Virus record (IMG/VR): IMGVR_UViG_3300047994_000018
Coordinates: 1-51,732 of that record
Origin: a virus
Length of the DNA: 51,732 nucleotides
Direction: 5' to 3' (one strand)
Shown here: piece after piece, positions 1-8,528 of the stretch
Layout of the letters: every line of letters begins with the position of its first letter
Position numbering within the stretch: position 1 is the stretch's first letter
Program-made: the position numbers and the translations under genes
Notes under the pieces: model-generated
What the model saw: the letters and a program-made list of their open reading frames with translations, nothing else
Told to the model about the DNA's origin: nothing
Database searches by the model: none

Positions 1-127
1 TATCAATTCACGATTTCAACGTGGCAAGGCATCATTCGACTTGCACCGTATTTGCATTTACCGCCGACACCTAATCAAGCGACAGGCGACCAACAAAGTT
101 CTGCGTTCGTCTTTGAATTCAAACGCA
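1..127. repeat. terminal direct repeat, left copy
   Basis: These 127 bases are identical to the last 127 bases of the window (51606-51732). The copy lies inside the RPF-like gene and keeps its reading frame, so the two ends are the same locus read twice. 127 is a common assembler k-mer size, so this is most simply the overlap left when a circular or circularly permuted genome is assembled, not a biological terminal repeat. Confidence 0.97.
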
Positions 128-192
128 ACGGTCGATTCGGTGTTCAATGGAGCGCAGATTCGAAATACTGTCCGGGAATTTTCTTCTTCTAA
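1..192 (+). CDS. RPF-like secreted muralytic protein, C-terminal part
   Basis: This is the end of the gene that starts at 51366; codon phase matches exactly when the 127-bp overlap is merged (position 51732 equals position 127). Frame 1 reads from the first base through the SQGWYQFTISTWQ region to TAA at 190-192. The complete protein is 143 residues. See the entry at 51366 for domains and function. The C-terminal tail after the lysozyme-like core is short and ends in three phenylalanines. Confidence 0.9.
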   Translation, partial: YQFTISTWQGIIRLAPYLHLPPTPNQATGDQQSSAFVFEFKRNGRFGVQWSADSKYCPGIFFF

Positions 193-212
193 TTGCTAAT
201 CTTCTAGTCACA

Positions 213-231
213 ACACACAACTTTTGTGTGT
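213..231 (+). terminator. small hairpin after the RPF-like gene
   Basis: A perfect 8-bp inverted repeat, ACACACAA then TTGTGTGT, with a 3-nt loop sits 20 bp after the stop of the RPF-like gene and about 20 bp before the protease start. It has no clear T-run after it, so it may be a weak terminator, a leader hairpin or an operator. Confidence 0.35.
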
Positions 232-253
232 GATTGACTGATTGAGGTTGACA

Positions 254-2485
254 ATGACGATGAAGACGAAGAAGCGCACTTACAAACTTTCGCCTGCGAT
301 GCCGCGAAGTGAACTTCTTGCGTCGATTCATTCATTTGCGACGTCGCCTGTCAAAGATGCACCGATTGTACCGACAAGTGACACGGACGCCAAGAATGTG
401 TCTTCTGACGCGTCTGATGACACTTCAGACACAGACGTCGACGCAGCGATTGCGAAGTTAAAACAAGCATTCGACGAAGTGCAAGCCGTGCAGAAAACCG
501 ACCCCGATGAAGACGTTGATTCTAATGATGCGAAAGTCGACGACGCAATCGCACAGATTGGAAAATTGCTCGACGAACTTGACGCGACGCAGAAAGTCGA
601 CGACGCGAATGACGAGCCTGCGAAATCTGCGTTGCCTGCAAAAACTGCGAAACTTGCAGTTGAAAACGTCACGCCTGTCATTAACCCGATTGACGACGAA
701 GGCAATGTTTTGCCCGACGCAGTGTGTCAAAGCAACGATTGTTCGCATCTTGCGTCTGTGCACGAAAACACACAAGATGGAAATAATTCAGGCGCGTGTT
801 TGTCACCCGATTGCACGTGTCTAAATTTTTCTGCCGACACAGGAACCGCCAGTGACCCGCAAGGCGACGACGCAGACGATGAAGGCGGTGTCGAAGAAGA
901 CGACGCAACGAAATTAGGCGCAACAGCGATTGAAGTCGACGCAGAATCTGCATCAGTTGTTGCACCGAATGCGACTGATGATTTGCCAACAATGGCTCCG
1001 TCGACATCGAATGCGCCGCCTGTCGTCGCAGGTTCAACGAACATGGGGCCAGCGTTCACGATTCCAGTCATGGTGATTGAAGGTCAAGACACAGGTGACG
1101 GTCGCGCAATCGCAGTCAACGCACTTGAATGGCCACCTATGCCTATGCCTTTGATGGGTCAAGCAACGTCGACGCACGACCCTTCTGGAATGGACATGAA
1201 CGCGCCTGCAGTGTGGTGTGGTCGCATCGATTCAATCGAACGCGCAGAAGGCGAAAACGGCACGCAACTTATCGTCGCGAAAGGTTTCTACTTCCCAAAC
1301 GATGACGGTGCGTACTTCGCAGACTTGACTGAAAAGATGGGTCGTTGCGGCATCAGCGCAGACATCGCAGCAGACGAAAGCATCGAAGCAATCGTCGACA
1401 TCGACGAATTTGGTATCCCTGTGACAACGTCGACGTTGACGAAAGGCACAATCATGGGTTGCACTGTGTTGCCTTTCCCTGCGTTTAACGGTGCGTACAT
1501 CGTCTTAGGTGACGACGCATCGACGCCTGCGATACCGCAGAAGACTGACGACGCGATGAATCAACCTGATTCGGTGACTGCAGGCGGTTTCTTAATTCAC
1601 TACATGGCGAAAGAAGAATGCGTACCTTGCGCGAACGGTTACGACGTTCTTGTCGCAAGTGGTAACGCACCAGTTCGACCGCCTAAAGCGTGGTTCGAAA
1701 ATCCGAACTTCACGTTAGGTGACGGTCGATTGAAGGAAATCTTCACAGGTCGCGGTGAAAAGCGATTCGGCGGTGTGTACGCGTGTCCATTCACAATTAC
1801 TGACGAAGGCGAAGTCTTCGGTCACATCGCACCGTGGGGCGTCTGTCACACAGGTCAAGACGGTGCGTGCGTGACGCCGCCGCATTCGAAGATGAATTAC
1901 GCACAGTTCATGAACAAGCGCGAAGCAGTCACGACAGCAGAAGGCGACAAGGTCACAGTCGGTGTTCTTACGTTCGACACAAGTCACGCAGGTTCGTCAC
2001 GATTCACGCACGCGTACGACGTGCAAAAGCACTACGACCACACAGGCACTGCGTTCGCAGACGTCGTATGCGGTGAAGACGAATTCGGCATTTGGGTTCA
2101 CGGTGCACTTCGACCTGACATTGACGAAGTGAAGTTGCGTGCGATTCGTGCGTCGTCACCGTCAGGCGACTGGCGCAAGTTAGGCGGCAATCTCGAACTT
2201 GTCGCGTGTCTGTCAGTCAATCAACCGGGATTCCCTGTCGCAGTTATCGAAGACGGTGGTTCACCTGTGTCGTTAGTCGCAGCAGGCGCGTATCAAATGC
2301 GCGAACTTCAAGACATCGACGACAACGAAGTCGACGAAGCATTCAAAGCACTTGAAGGCGACTTCGCATTGCGAAAAGCCTTGTCTTTCATACTAGAAAG
2401 CGAAAAAGAGCGACTTCGCGCACGCAAGTTAGAACTAGACAAACAATTCGCACGTCGACGTTTCGAATCACTGCGTCGTAAATAG
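254..2485 (+). CDS. capsid maturation protease
   Basis: A 743-residue protein. The start is ATG 254, six bases after GAGG; the upstream in-frame TTG at 242 has no ribosome binding site. Residues 1-250 are rich in Asp, Ala and Ser and look disordered. The protease region follows (about 265-420): a GQDTGDGRAI segment, a P-rich stretch, a candidate catalytic His in STHDPSG, a GRID segment and a candidate Ser in CGISADIA. The C-terminal half carries segments typical of actinophage maturation proteases, such as GHIAPWGVCHTG, HYDHTG, CGEDEFGIWVHGALRP, SGDWRKLGG and SVNQPGFPVAV. A charged helix closes the protein. It lies directly upstream of the major capsid gene, where it would cleave the fused scaffold during prohead maturation. 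The long acidic N-terminus is unusual. Family assignment is from motif recognition. Confidence 0.85.
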   Translation: MTMKTKKRTYKLSPAMPRSELLASIHSFATSPVKDAPIVPTSDTDAKNVSSDASDDTSDTDVDAAIAKLKQAFDEVQAVQKTDPDEDVDSNDAKVDDAIAQIGKLLDELDATQKVDDANDEPAKSALPAKTAKLAVENVTPVINPIDDEGNVLPDAVCQSNDCSHLASVHENTQDGNNSGACLSPDCTCLNFSADTGTASDPQGDDADDEGGVEEDDATKLGATAIEVDAESASVVAPNATDDLPTMAPSTSNAPPVVAGSTNMGPAFTIPVMVIEGQDTGDGRAIAVNALEWPPMPMPLMGQATSTHDPSGMDMNAPAVWCGRIDSIERAEGENGTQLIVAKGFYFPNDDGAYFADLTEKMGRCGISADIAADESIEAIVDIDEFGIPVTTSTLTKGTIMGCTVLPFPAFNGAYIVLGDDASTPAIPQKTDDAMNQPDSVTAGGFLIHYMAKEECVPCANGYDVLVASGNAPVRPPKAWFENPNFTLGDGRLKEIFTGRGEKRFGGVYACPFTITDEGEVFGHIAPWGVCHTGQDGACVTPPHSKMNYAQFMNKREAVTTAEGDKVTVGVLTFDTSHAGSSRFTHAYDVQKHYDHTGTAFADVVCGEDEFGIWVHGALRPDIDEVKLRAIRASSPSGDWRKLGGNLELVACLSVNQPGFPVAVIEDGGSPVSLVAAGAYQMRELQDIDDNEVDEAFKALEGDFALRKALSFILESEKERLRARKLELDKQFARRRFESLRRK

Positions 2486-2498
2486 TTAATCGAAATGC

Positions 2499-2526
2499 TT
2501 GACACGTGATTCGTGTCGGCTAGATT
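2499..2526 (+). promoter_or_regulatory. putative promoter for the major capsid operon
   Basis: TTGACA at 2499-2504, a 16-bp spacer and TAGATT at 2521-2526 form a good sigma70/SigA-type promoter in the 159-bp gap before the major capsid gene. It would drive capsid genes independently of the upstream protease. Confidence 0.6.
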
Positions 2527-2544
2527 TCTAGTCAGTAAAGCGAC

Positions 2545-2565
2545 GTCAACAATGGATTTGTTGAC
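2545..2565 (+). promoter_or_regulatory. dyad just downstream of the capsid promoter
   Basis: A perfect 8-bp inverted repeat, GTCAACAA and TTGTTGAC, with a 5-nt centre lies about 19 bp after the -10 hexamer. It could be an operator or a 5' hairpin of the capsid transcript. Confidence 0.4.
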
Positions 2566-2594
2566 TTAGTGTGCCGATGGATTCGGTTCTTGTT

Positions 2595-2614
2595 GAAATG
2601 CAACTTCGCATTTC
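2595..2614 (+). promoter_or_regulatory. leader hairpin before the capsid RBS
   Basis: GAAATGC and GCATTTC form a perfect 7-bp stem with a 6-nt loop, about 15 bases before the AGGAG (2629-2633) of the capsid gene. It is likely a transcript-stabilising or translation-modulating hairpin; nothing here marks it as a terminator. Confidence 0.4.
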
Positions 2615-2644
2615 TTTCACGTCTATACAGGAGCCAGAATCCAC

Positions 2645-4327
2645 ATGAAACTGATTGAGAAAATCCGCGCAGCAATCGCTCGACTTGGCGAACTATCCGA
2701 AACCGAACTTGACAGTCTTCGCACTGACTTGGGCAAGTGTTTCGATGAAGTGATTGACCTCGAAACGACGCCTGAAAATCTCGCGATTATCGATGAACTG
2801 TACGCAGGCATCGAATCAGTGATGACGCGCAGCGACGAAATCGCAGTCGCAAAACAAGAAGCGGAGGCGAAGAAAGACGCTGCACGTGCAGTGCGCGCGA
2901 AGTTGAACGGTGATGAATCTGACGCAGAAGGCGAAGCAGAAGGCAACACCGATGGTGGCGGGGAATCTGAATCAGAAGGCGAAGCAGAAGCGAACGCTGA
3001 TTCGAATAAAGAATTAGTCGCGACTGGTGCAAAGAAGTCTTTCAAGTCGTCACCTGCGCAGATGAATCGCGCAGTCGCACCGATTAAGCCAACTGCCGAT
3101 GTGACGCCACGTGCTGAACTTCTCGCAGCAGGAAACTTCCCCGGCAAGAATGTCGGCGAAGCATTCACGACACGCGAAGAACTCGCACGCGTGATGTCGC
3201 GAAAGTTGTTCACGATGCACAAGAAAGCGTCACACGGTGAAGTTCTCATCGCGAGCGCAGACTTGACAAGCATCTGGCCCGAAGACCGCAAGTTGAAGCA
3301 AGACGACATCACCGGCAACATGTTGAAGATTGATGCAGTCACGAGTCTTCAGGCGTTAACCGCATCGGGCGGTACGTGTCAGCCAGTGAACGTTGATTAT
3401 TCGCTCGACACGTGGGCGATTGCTGACCGACCTGTCAAGACTGGTCTTGCACAGTTCCAAGCCGACCGAGGCGGTCTGCAATTCCGTCAGCCACCTACAA
3501 TTGCTTCACTTGCTGGTGCGACGTCAGTGTGGACAGAAGCAACTGACGCGAACCCTGCTGGCGCGACGAAACCTGTTTTGACGATTGCGTGTGCATCGCC
3601 ACAAACGGTTTTTGTCAACGCTATTCCGACTCGTTTGCAGTTCGGTAACTTGCAAGGTCAGTTCGACCCCGACACGATTGCTGCGAACACTGACCTTGCG
3701 ATTGCTGCTGCCGCGCGAATTGCTGAAGTCGAATTGTTGACACTTATCAATGCGCAATGCACGCAAGGCATCACGTCAGCATCACTTCTTGGTGCATCGC
3801 GTGACATGTTCACGACAGTCGACCAAATCAGCGCGAACTTTCGTTGGACGCATCGTTTGTCGCCTTCGCAGACGTTGACAGTGATTCTTCCTCATTGGGT
3901 GAAGTCAATCATTCGTCAAGACCGTGTGCTTGAACTTGCCCACGATTCAGGTTCAGTCGACGTCTTCGGCGTCACTGACGAATGGATTGACGCACAGTTC
4001 ATGACGCGTGGCATCAAAGTAATTTGGACGCTCGACGCGATTTCAGGTCAAAACTTTGGTGCGTTCACTGCGTCAGCAGCGATGCCTTTGTACCCGACGA
4101 CAATCGTGTGGAACTTGTTCATCGAAGGTTCATTTCAGTTCATCGACAGTGGTCTTTTGAACTTGGGTGTCGTTCGTGACGCGACACTCGATTCGACAAA
4201 CGATTACGAAACGTTCGTTGAAACGTTTGAAGGAATCGCGTATCGCGGTTTTTCAGGCGGCGCACTTCAAATCGTTTCGACGACGCACGCACGCGGTGGT
4301 TCATCTGCAACTGTGAGCATTTCGTAA
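2645..4327 (+). CDS. major capsid protein with fused scaffold-like N-terminus
   Basis: A 560-residue protein preceded by AGGAG at 2629-2633. Residues 1-100 are helical, charged and coiled-coil-like (many Glu, Lys, Ala). They are followed by a Glu/Asp/Gly-rich linker to about residue 130, as expected for a scaffold (delta) domain cut off by the protease. The remainder has an HK97-like major capsid character: an N-terminal arm, a long helix near residues 350-370 and an LPHWVKSIIRQDRV region, ending in a Gly/Ser-rich strand. It follows the protease and precedes a second capsid-like protein. It has its own putative promoter and two leader hairpins, consistent with high expression. Assignment rests on position, size and architecture. 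Confidence 0.8.
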   Translation: MKLIEKIRAAIARLGELSETELDSLRTDLGKCFDEVIDLETTPENLAIIDELYAGIESVMTRSDEIAVAKQEAEAKKDAARAVRAKLNGDESDAEGEAEGNTDGGGESESEGEAEANADSNKELVATGAKKSFKSSPAQMNRAVAPIKPTADVTPRAELLAAGNFPGKNVGEAFTTREELARVMSRKLFTMHKKASHGEVLIASADLTSIWPEDRKLKQDDITGNMLKIDAVTSLQALTASGGTCQPVNVDYSLDTWAIADRPVKTGLAQFQADRGGLQFRQPPTIASLAGATSVWTEATDANPAGATKPVLTIACASPQTVFVNAIPTRLQFGNLQGQFDPDTIAANTDLAIAAAARIAEVELLTLINAQCTQGITSASLLGASRDMFTTVDQISANFRWTHRLSPSQTLTVILPHWVKSIIRQDRVLELAHDSGSVDVFGVTDEWIDAQFMTRGIKVIWTLDAISGQNFGAFTASAAMPLYPTTIVWNLFIEGSFQFIDSGLLNLGVVRDATLDSTNDYETFVETFEGIAYRGFSGGALQIVSTTHARGGSSATVSIS

Positions 4328-4330
4328 TTC

Positions 4331-5302
4331 ATGACAACGACGAGCGCATCAGGTGTCCGAGTTCCAGTCCCGGCGATTCCACCGAAGGGGCCACAGATTT
4401 CTTTGTTGGCTTCTTCGGTGGCTCCCGCCGATGAAACGAACGACTTCACGTTAAACGGCGAACAACTTGCATTGTTGCCTTCTGACTTGAAACTTGAACT
4501 TGACGCGCGCGCAGCGATTGAAGGCGGAAAGCCTGCATGGACACGCGGTATCATGTACGCACCTGAAAATTCAAGTGCTGCAGTGAATCGCGCACCGAAT
4601 GATTACACGACTCAATTCGTTGCGTTTACGCCGCCTAACGAACCGATTGTGAATTGTGACCCTTTCGTGATTGTGACGAAGTACGAATGTTCAACAATCG
4701 GTTTCGAAGCACTTGACTTCAAAGGTCGCGCACAACGTCAAAACGATGTTGCGTCAGCGTCTGCAATCGCACTTGAATTCTGGGACGGCGCAATCGCACA
4801 ATCGTCAGGTTCACCGAACAACTACTTGACGAAGTCAGGCATGTCAACGATTGTGAACCCAAGTGGTTCGTCTGCGAATCCAGTTTCTTTGATTGACGGT
4901 CTTGCACGTCTTCAAGATGCACTTCGCAAAGGCGTCGGCGGTCAAGGCATGATTCATTGCATTCCGGGCGCTGCACCGAACTTGTTAAACGTTCGCATCA
5001 TCGGAAACTTCATGAAAGATTTGTTCGGCAACATCGTTGTGCCTGACGAAGGGTATTCAGGTAACGGCCCAATCGGTGACGCGAATGCGACACCAGCCGC
5101 TGGTTATTCGTGGATGTTCGCAACTGATTTAGTGATGACGCGCATCGAAAAAGAAGCGCAAGTATTTCCCGATTCAATGGCAGAAGCAGTCGACAGAGGT
5201 CAAAACGGTCAACCGAACTTGGTTCAGTTCTACGCCGAACGAATGGCGATGTCGTACTTCGACGGTTTTCGACAATTCGCAGTGTATGTGCAGTTACCCT
5301 AA
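4331..5302 (+). CDS. second capsid-like protein (possible pentamer/vertex protein)
   Basis: A 323-residue protein starting three bases after the capsid stop, with no clear Shine-Dalgarno sequence, so probably translationally coupled. The N-terminal 60 residues are flexible and Pro-rich. The body has segments (KYECSTIGFEALD, EFWDGAIA, a GQGMIHCIPG stretch, VVPDEGYSGNGPIGD, WMFATDLVMTRI) like those of the smaller of two capsid proteins in some actinophages, annotated there as a capsid pentamer or minor capsid protein. With the 560-residue neighbour as hexamer protein, this could be the vertex subunit. A head decoration or connector role cannot be excluded. Confidence 0.5.
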   Translation: MTTTSASGVRVPVPAIPPKGPQISLLASSVAPADETNDFTLNGEQLALLPSDLKLELDARAAIEGGKPAWTRGIMYAPENSSAAVNRAPNDYTTQFVAFTPPNEPIVNCDPFVIVTKYECSTIGFEALDFKGRAQRQNDVASASAIALEFWDGAIAQSSGSPNNYLTKSGMSTIVNPSGSSANPVSLIDGLARLQDALRKGVGGQGMIHCIPGAAPNLLNVRIIGNFMKDLFGNIVVPDEGYSGNGPIGDANATPAAGYSWMFATDLVMTRIEKEAQVFPDSMAEAVDRGQNGQPNLVQFYAERMAMSYFDGFRQFAVYVQLP

Positions 5303-5317
5303 ACAGGAGAAAAAGAC

Positions 5318-6541
5318 ATGACAACGAACACACAACCGTCAGGTGCATCGATTTGGCCAGTCGCGATGCGAATCACGCCGCTCGACAATCTTGGCAATCT
5401 TCTGTCAGCGTCGAATTCATTCGTAACTGACACACTGGTCAAGGCATCAATGACGCAAGTCGTCGAAACTGGTGACGCAATCGCAGTCAAAGGCGCAAGC
5501 GGTGAACTTCCAGTCTTCGGTGTTCACGGTGACATTCCGAAGTGGTTCACTGCGTCGATTGAACTTGCAGTGCCTGACCCTTACCTCGAACAAGCGTTGA
5601 CTGGTGGTGTCACGTATTCAGACACATCAGCAGCAGCAGGCACAGTCACAGGCGTCACTGTCACTGGTCAAACAACGTTAGGTCAGTTAGCAGCAGGTCT
5701 TAACGCATATCGAGTTTCGCAGTACAACTCGTACGGTGAATCAGTGCCTTCGGCAGAAGTGACTGTCACGAACACAGGCGCAACGTCGACGAACATCATT
5801 TCAGGCATGTCACTTGCGTCGTCGTGCTACGGCTGGCGTTTGTGGGGTCGTACCCCCGGTGGTGAACAGTTCATGCAGTCACTCGTCGGTATCGGTGCGC
5901 AAACAACGTCAGCAGCGTCAGGCACAGGCGCAGTCACGTCGTTGTCAGTCACTGCGTTGACGAAGCCAATCCCTGCGGGATACACCTTTCAAATCGCAGG
6001 TGACACGAACTCACCAAAGATTGTGTTCACGACAACTGCAGAAGCAGGCGTCAATGCAGTCACGTTGCAAGTCACTGCGTCACAGTCAGTGACGACGCCT
6101 ATCGCTGCCGCTGCGATTAACCCTGTCTTTGTTGACACTGGTGTTGTCACGCCTTCAGGTCTTGCACCGACTGTCGACATGACAGCAGGCCCGGGCAACA
6201 ATGTTGGTTATCAAATCGGCGCAATGGGCGCGGTTCAGAACCCGAACGGTGTCGCAGTCGAATTGTTCTGCAAGCGTTGGATTAAAGGCGTGCAAGCAAC
6301 TGACTATCCGTACTGGCGACACGTGTGGCCTATGGTCAAGAACTTGCACATGACAGTGCGTGACTACACAAACGCGAACTTGCAGACGATTGTCGAAGGT
6401 CACGCATTTCAAAATGCGAACTTCGGTTCAGGCCCTGACGGTACGTGGCAATTCGATTCGTCAAAGGCGCATCAACGTGCAATGTGTGGCGCGCAGATTC
6501 TGCCAGTGCCAAGCGTCGCACCTTTCAACGCACTTTATTAA
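5318..6541 (+). CDS. candidate major tail tube protein with Ig/Fn3-like insert
   Basis: A 407-residue protein with a strong AGGAG before ATG 5318. The N-terminal 90 residues and the C-terminal 120 residues look like one tube-type fold. A conserved-looking block reads NPNGVAVELFCKRW, a YPYWRHVWP segment and a later EGHAFQNANFGSGPDGTWQF. Between them, residues about 95-285 hold a beta-rich Gly/Thr/Ser region resembling one or two Fn3/Ig-like domains, often displayed on tail tubes. It sits before the head-tail adaptor, not beside the tail chaperones, which is less usual, so a head-associated role remains possible. Confidence 0.5.
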   Translation: MTTNTQPSGASIWPVAMRITPLDNLGNLLSASNSFVTDTLVKASMTQVVETGDAIAVKGASGELPVFGVHGDIPKWFTASIELAVPDPYLEQALTGGVTYSDTSAAAGTVTGVTVTGQTTLGQLAAGLNAYRVSQYNSYGESVPSAEVTVTNTGATSTNIISGMSLASSCYGWRLWGRTPGGEQFMQSLVGIGAQTTSAASGTGAVTSLSVTALTKPIPAGYTFQIAGDTNSPKIVFTTTAEAGVNAVTLQVTASQSVTTPIAAAAINPVFVDTGVVTPSGLAPTVDMTAGPGNNVGYQIGAMGAVQNPNGVAVELFCKRWIKGVQATDYPYWRHVWPMVKNLHMTVRDYTNANLQTIVEGHAFQNANFGSGPDGTWQFDSSKAHQRAMCGAQILPVPSVAPFNALY

Positions 6542-6554
6542 GCGAGGTCGCTAC

Positions 6555-7457
6555 ATGACGATTCCACAACTGTCAGTGTGTTCATCGTGGATTGACGCGA
6601 GTGATTTACAAAGTCAACCGTGGATTTCGCAAGCGATTCAAAACGCGCAATCAGTCGATAATGACGGTGACGACGTCGTCTTGTCGAACGATGTCATTAA
6701 CGCGATTCTTGCGCAAGCAGCATCAGGTGCAACTGAAATTTTGCATATGTTGTCAGGTCAACAATTCCCCGGCAAGTGCGGGCCTGTCACCATACGACCA
6801 GTTGCTCGACCACTTAACGGCGACAACTTAGGCGCAATCACGCGTCAATGGTCTTATGGTGGCGTCGGTTCAAACGCATCACTTGGTTCAGCGATGCCGT
6901 CAGTTGTGCCGCATTACGGTGCGGAATACGCACCTGAAATCATTTTGTACGACTTTCCGATTCGTGAAATTCTTGAAGTCAAAATTGACGGTGTCGTTAT
7001 ACCGCCTGAAGAATATGAACTGCGCGAATTCAAGAAGTTGATTCGTGTGCGACCGACGTCGTCGTTTACGCCTACCGAACGTTGGGGCTGGCCGACCTCG
7101 CAGATTCAAGATTTGCCTGACACGCAAGAAGGAACATTTTCAATCACGTACACGTACGGTCAAGACCCCGGCACGATGGGTCGTCTTGCGTGCATCGAAC
7201 TAGCGCAAGCGATTGCGCTTCCAATGTTGGGGGACTGGAAACGTTTCCCTGAACGAATGACTGCGATGACGCGTCAAGGCGTTTCAGCGCAAGTCGCATC
7301 ATTCACAGACGCATTAGCAAACGGTGGAACTGGCTTCTACAACATCGATTTGTGGCTGGCAGCAATTAACCCCACGAAGGCGCGTCGACGCGGTAGAGTG
7401 TGGTCACCCGACCGCGCACGTGGAAATCGTCAAGGTCGACCTAGTTTGCCAAGTTAA
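6555..7457 (+). CDS. head-to-tail adaptor
   Basis: A 300-residue protein. The start is ATG 6555, eight bases after a GCGAGG ribosome binding site; in-frame codons upstream belong to an overlap with the tail-tube gene and are not used. The N-terminus has a W-x-D helix region, then AASGATEILHMLSGQQFPGKCG, which matches in style the LSGRQF-C segment of actinophage adaptors, followed by RPVARP. The middle has the YDFPIREILEVKIDGVVIPPEEYELR pattern (strand, DG turn, YxL) and the end a GTFSITYTYGQDPG segment before a helical C-terminus. Such adaptors dock on the portal ring. The basic C-terminal tail (about 20 residues) is Arg-rich. Confidence 0.72.
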   Translation: MTIPQLSVCSSWIDASDLQSQPWISQAIQNAQSVDNDGDDVVLSNDVINAILAQAASGATEILHMLSGQQFPGKCGPVTIRPVARPLNGDNLGAITRQWSYGGVGSNASLGSAMPSVVPHYGAEYAPEIILYDFPIREILEVKIDGVVIPPEEYELREFKKLIRVRPTSSFTPTERWGWPTSQIQDLPDTQEGTFSITYTYGQDPGTMGRLACIELAQAIALPMLGDWKRFPERMTAMTRQGVSAQVASFTDALANGGTGFYNIDLWLAAINPTKARRRGRVWSPDRARGNRQGRPSLPS

Positions 7458-7465
7458 GGAGCATC

Positions 7466-7681
7466 ATGAGCGAAACAGACCCGTTTGCCGCGCCTGACGA
7501 AACGCCAGTCGCAAAGAAGAAGTCAATCGACGAAAAGAAAACAGACGATGCCAGTGTCGAAACCGAGAAAGCCGCGCAAGACGTCAACGAAGCGTCAGAC
7601 GTTGAAGTTGAGCAAGGCGAAGAACACGAAGGCGAAGTTCAAAAAGTAGACGAAGACGACGTTCACGGTGAATCGCTATGA
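7466..7681 (+). CDS. small acidic protein, unknown function
   Basis: A 71-residue protein with AAGGAG seven bases before ATG. Composition is dominated by Glu, Asp, Lys and Val with no hydrophobic core, so it is probably disordered. It lies between the head-tail adaptor and another small connector-region gene, whose ATG overlaps its TGA (ATGA). It might be an assembly aid or a connector accessory; no family was recognised. Confidence 0.7.
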   Translation: MSETDPFAAPDETPVAKKKSIDEKKTDDASVETEKAAQDVNEASDVEVEQGEEHEGEVQKVDEDDVHGESL

Positions 7682-8025
7682 GCGATTACACATTTCCTGA
7701 AAAGCGATTCGTCGACATCGGTGCAACTATCGACGAAGTCACGCAGTTGCGTCGTGAATTCAACAACAGCGACACATCGATTCAACGTTCGTTGTCAGAA
7801 TTCTGGTCGCCTATCCCTGACACGCAGTTAAGTGATTATCTTGACAATCTGCGCACGTCAGGTCACTTCGTACAATCAGTTGTAGACACGCCAGAAGCCT
7901 ATTCTGGCGACGCAAAGAAGTCATCTGTCACTACGACCGGGGGCGAGCAATCCACACCCGACACCATTGGTGACACTGATTCGATAGACGAAGACGTCAT
8001 GGGTGGTTCAAAGTCTAAGAAGTAG
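7678..8025 (+). CDS. connector-region protein, unknown function
   Basis: A 115-residue protein, coupled to the upstream gene by ATGA. The first 65 residues are helical and charged and contain a SEFWSPIPDTQLSDYLDNL segment. The last 50 residues are Ser, Thr, Asp and Gly rich and end in Lys, so disordered. By position it could be a second adaptor or stopper protein, but no motif proves it. Confidence 0.65.
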   Translation: MSDYTFPEKRFVDIGATIDEVTQLRREFNNSDTSIQRSLSEFWSPIPDTQLSDYLDNLRTSGHFVQSVVDTPEAYSGDAKKSSVTTTGGEQSTPDTIGDTDSIDEDVMGGSKSKK

Positions 8026-8027
8026 TC

Positions 8028-8528
8028 ATGAATCTCGTTGGTCTAGGAGATTCAGCAACGCAACTTCTTGCGAACTTCGCAAGTCAACTTGTGTCACTTG
8101 GTGTTGACGTACCGAACTTGCAATACGTCAACGCAGGTGAACTTGCGTGGGACGGCGATTCACTTACATTGAATCTTGGTTCGATTGCACAAGGCAAGCC
8201 CGGAAGTGCAGTCGCGACGTCGTATGTTTCGCCTGACACAATCACGACGTCTGCGACGATGTACGTTCAGTTACTTCGTACAGTCGACACAGTCGGCATT
8301 CAAGGTCAACGCGTCAACACGCCTTCGAAGACGCGTCTTCAAAAAGAAGGCGTCGTTTCATTCAACGACGCAGGCGCGTTAATGCAAGCAGCAATCAACT
8401 TGAAAGCAAAGAACATTCCAGTTCAGTTAGGTATCGACTTTTCAATCGGTTCAGTGATGCCAGTTGGCCCGATGGGTGGCATGGCAGCGAATCGTCTTGA
8501 ACTAAACGTGATTCTAGGTACGCAATGA
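8028..8528 (+). CDS. probable tail terminator / neck protein
   Basis: A 166-residue protein. The segments YVNAGELAWDGDSLTLNLG and, near the end, NRLELNVILGTQ resemble the strand patterns of actinophage tail-terminator (gpU-like) proteins. Position also fits: after the adaptor genes and just before an HK97 gp10-like protein. It overlaps the next gene by ATGA. There is no clear Shine-Dalgarno sequence and the start lies two bases after the previous stop, so coupling is likely. Confidence 0.5.
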   Translation: MNLVGLGDSATQLLANFASQLVSLGVDVPNLQYVNAGELAWDGDSLTLNLGSIAQGKPGSAVATSYVSPDTITTSATMYVQLLRTVDTVGIQGQRVNTPSKTRLQKEGVVSFNDAGALMQAAINLKAKNIPVQLGIDFSIGSVMPVGPMGGMAANRLELNVILGTQ

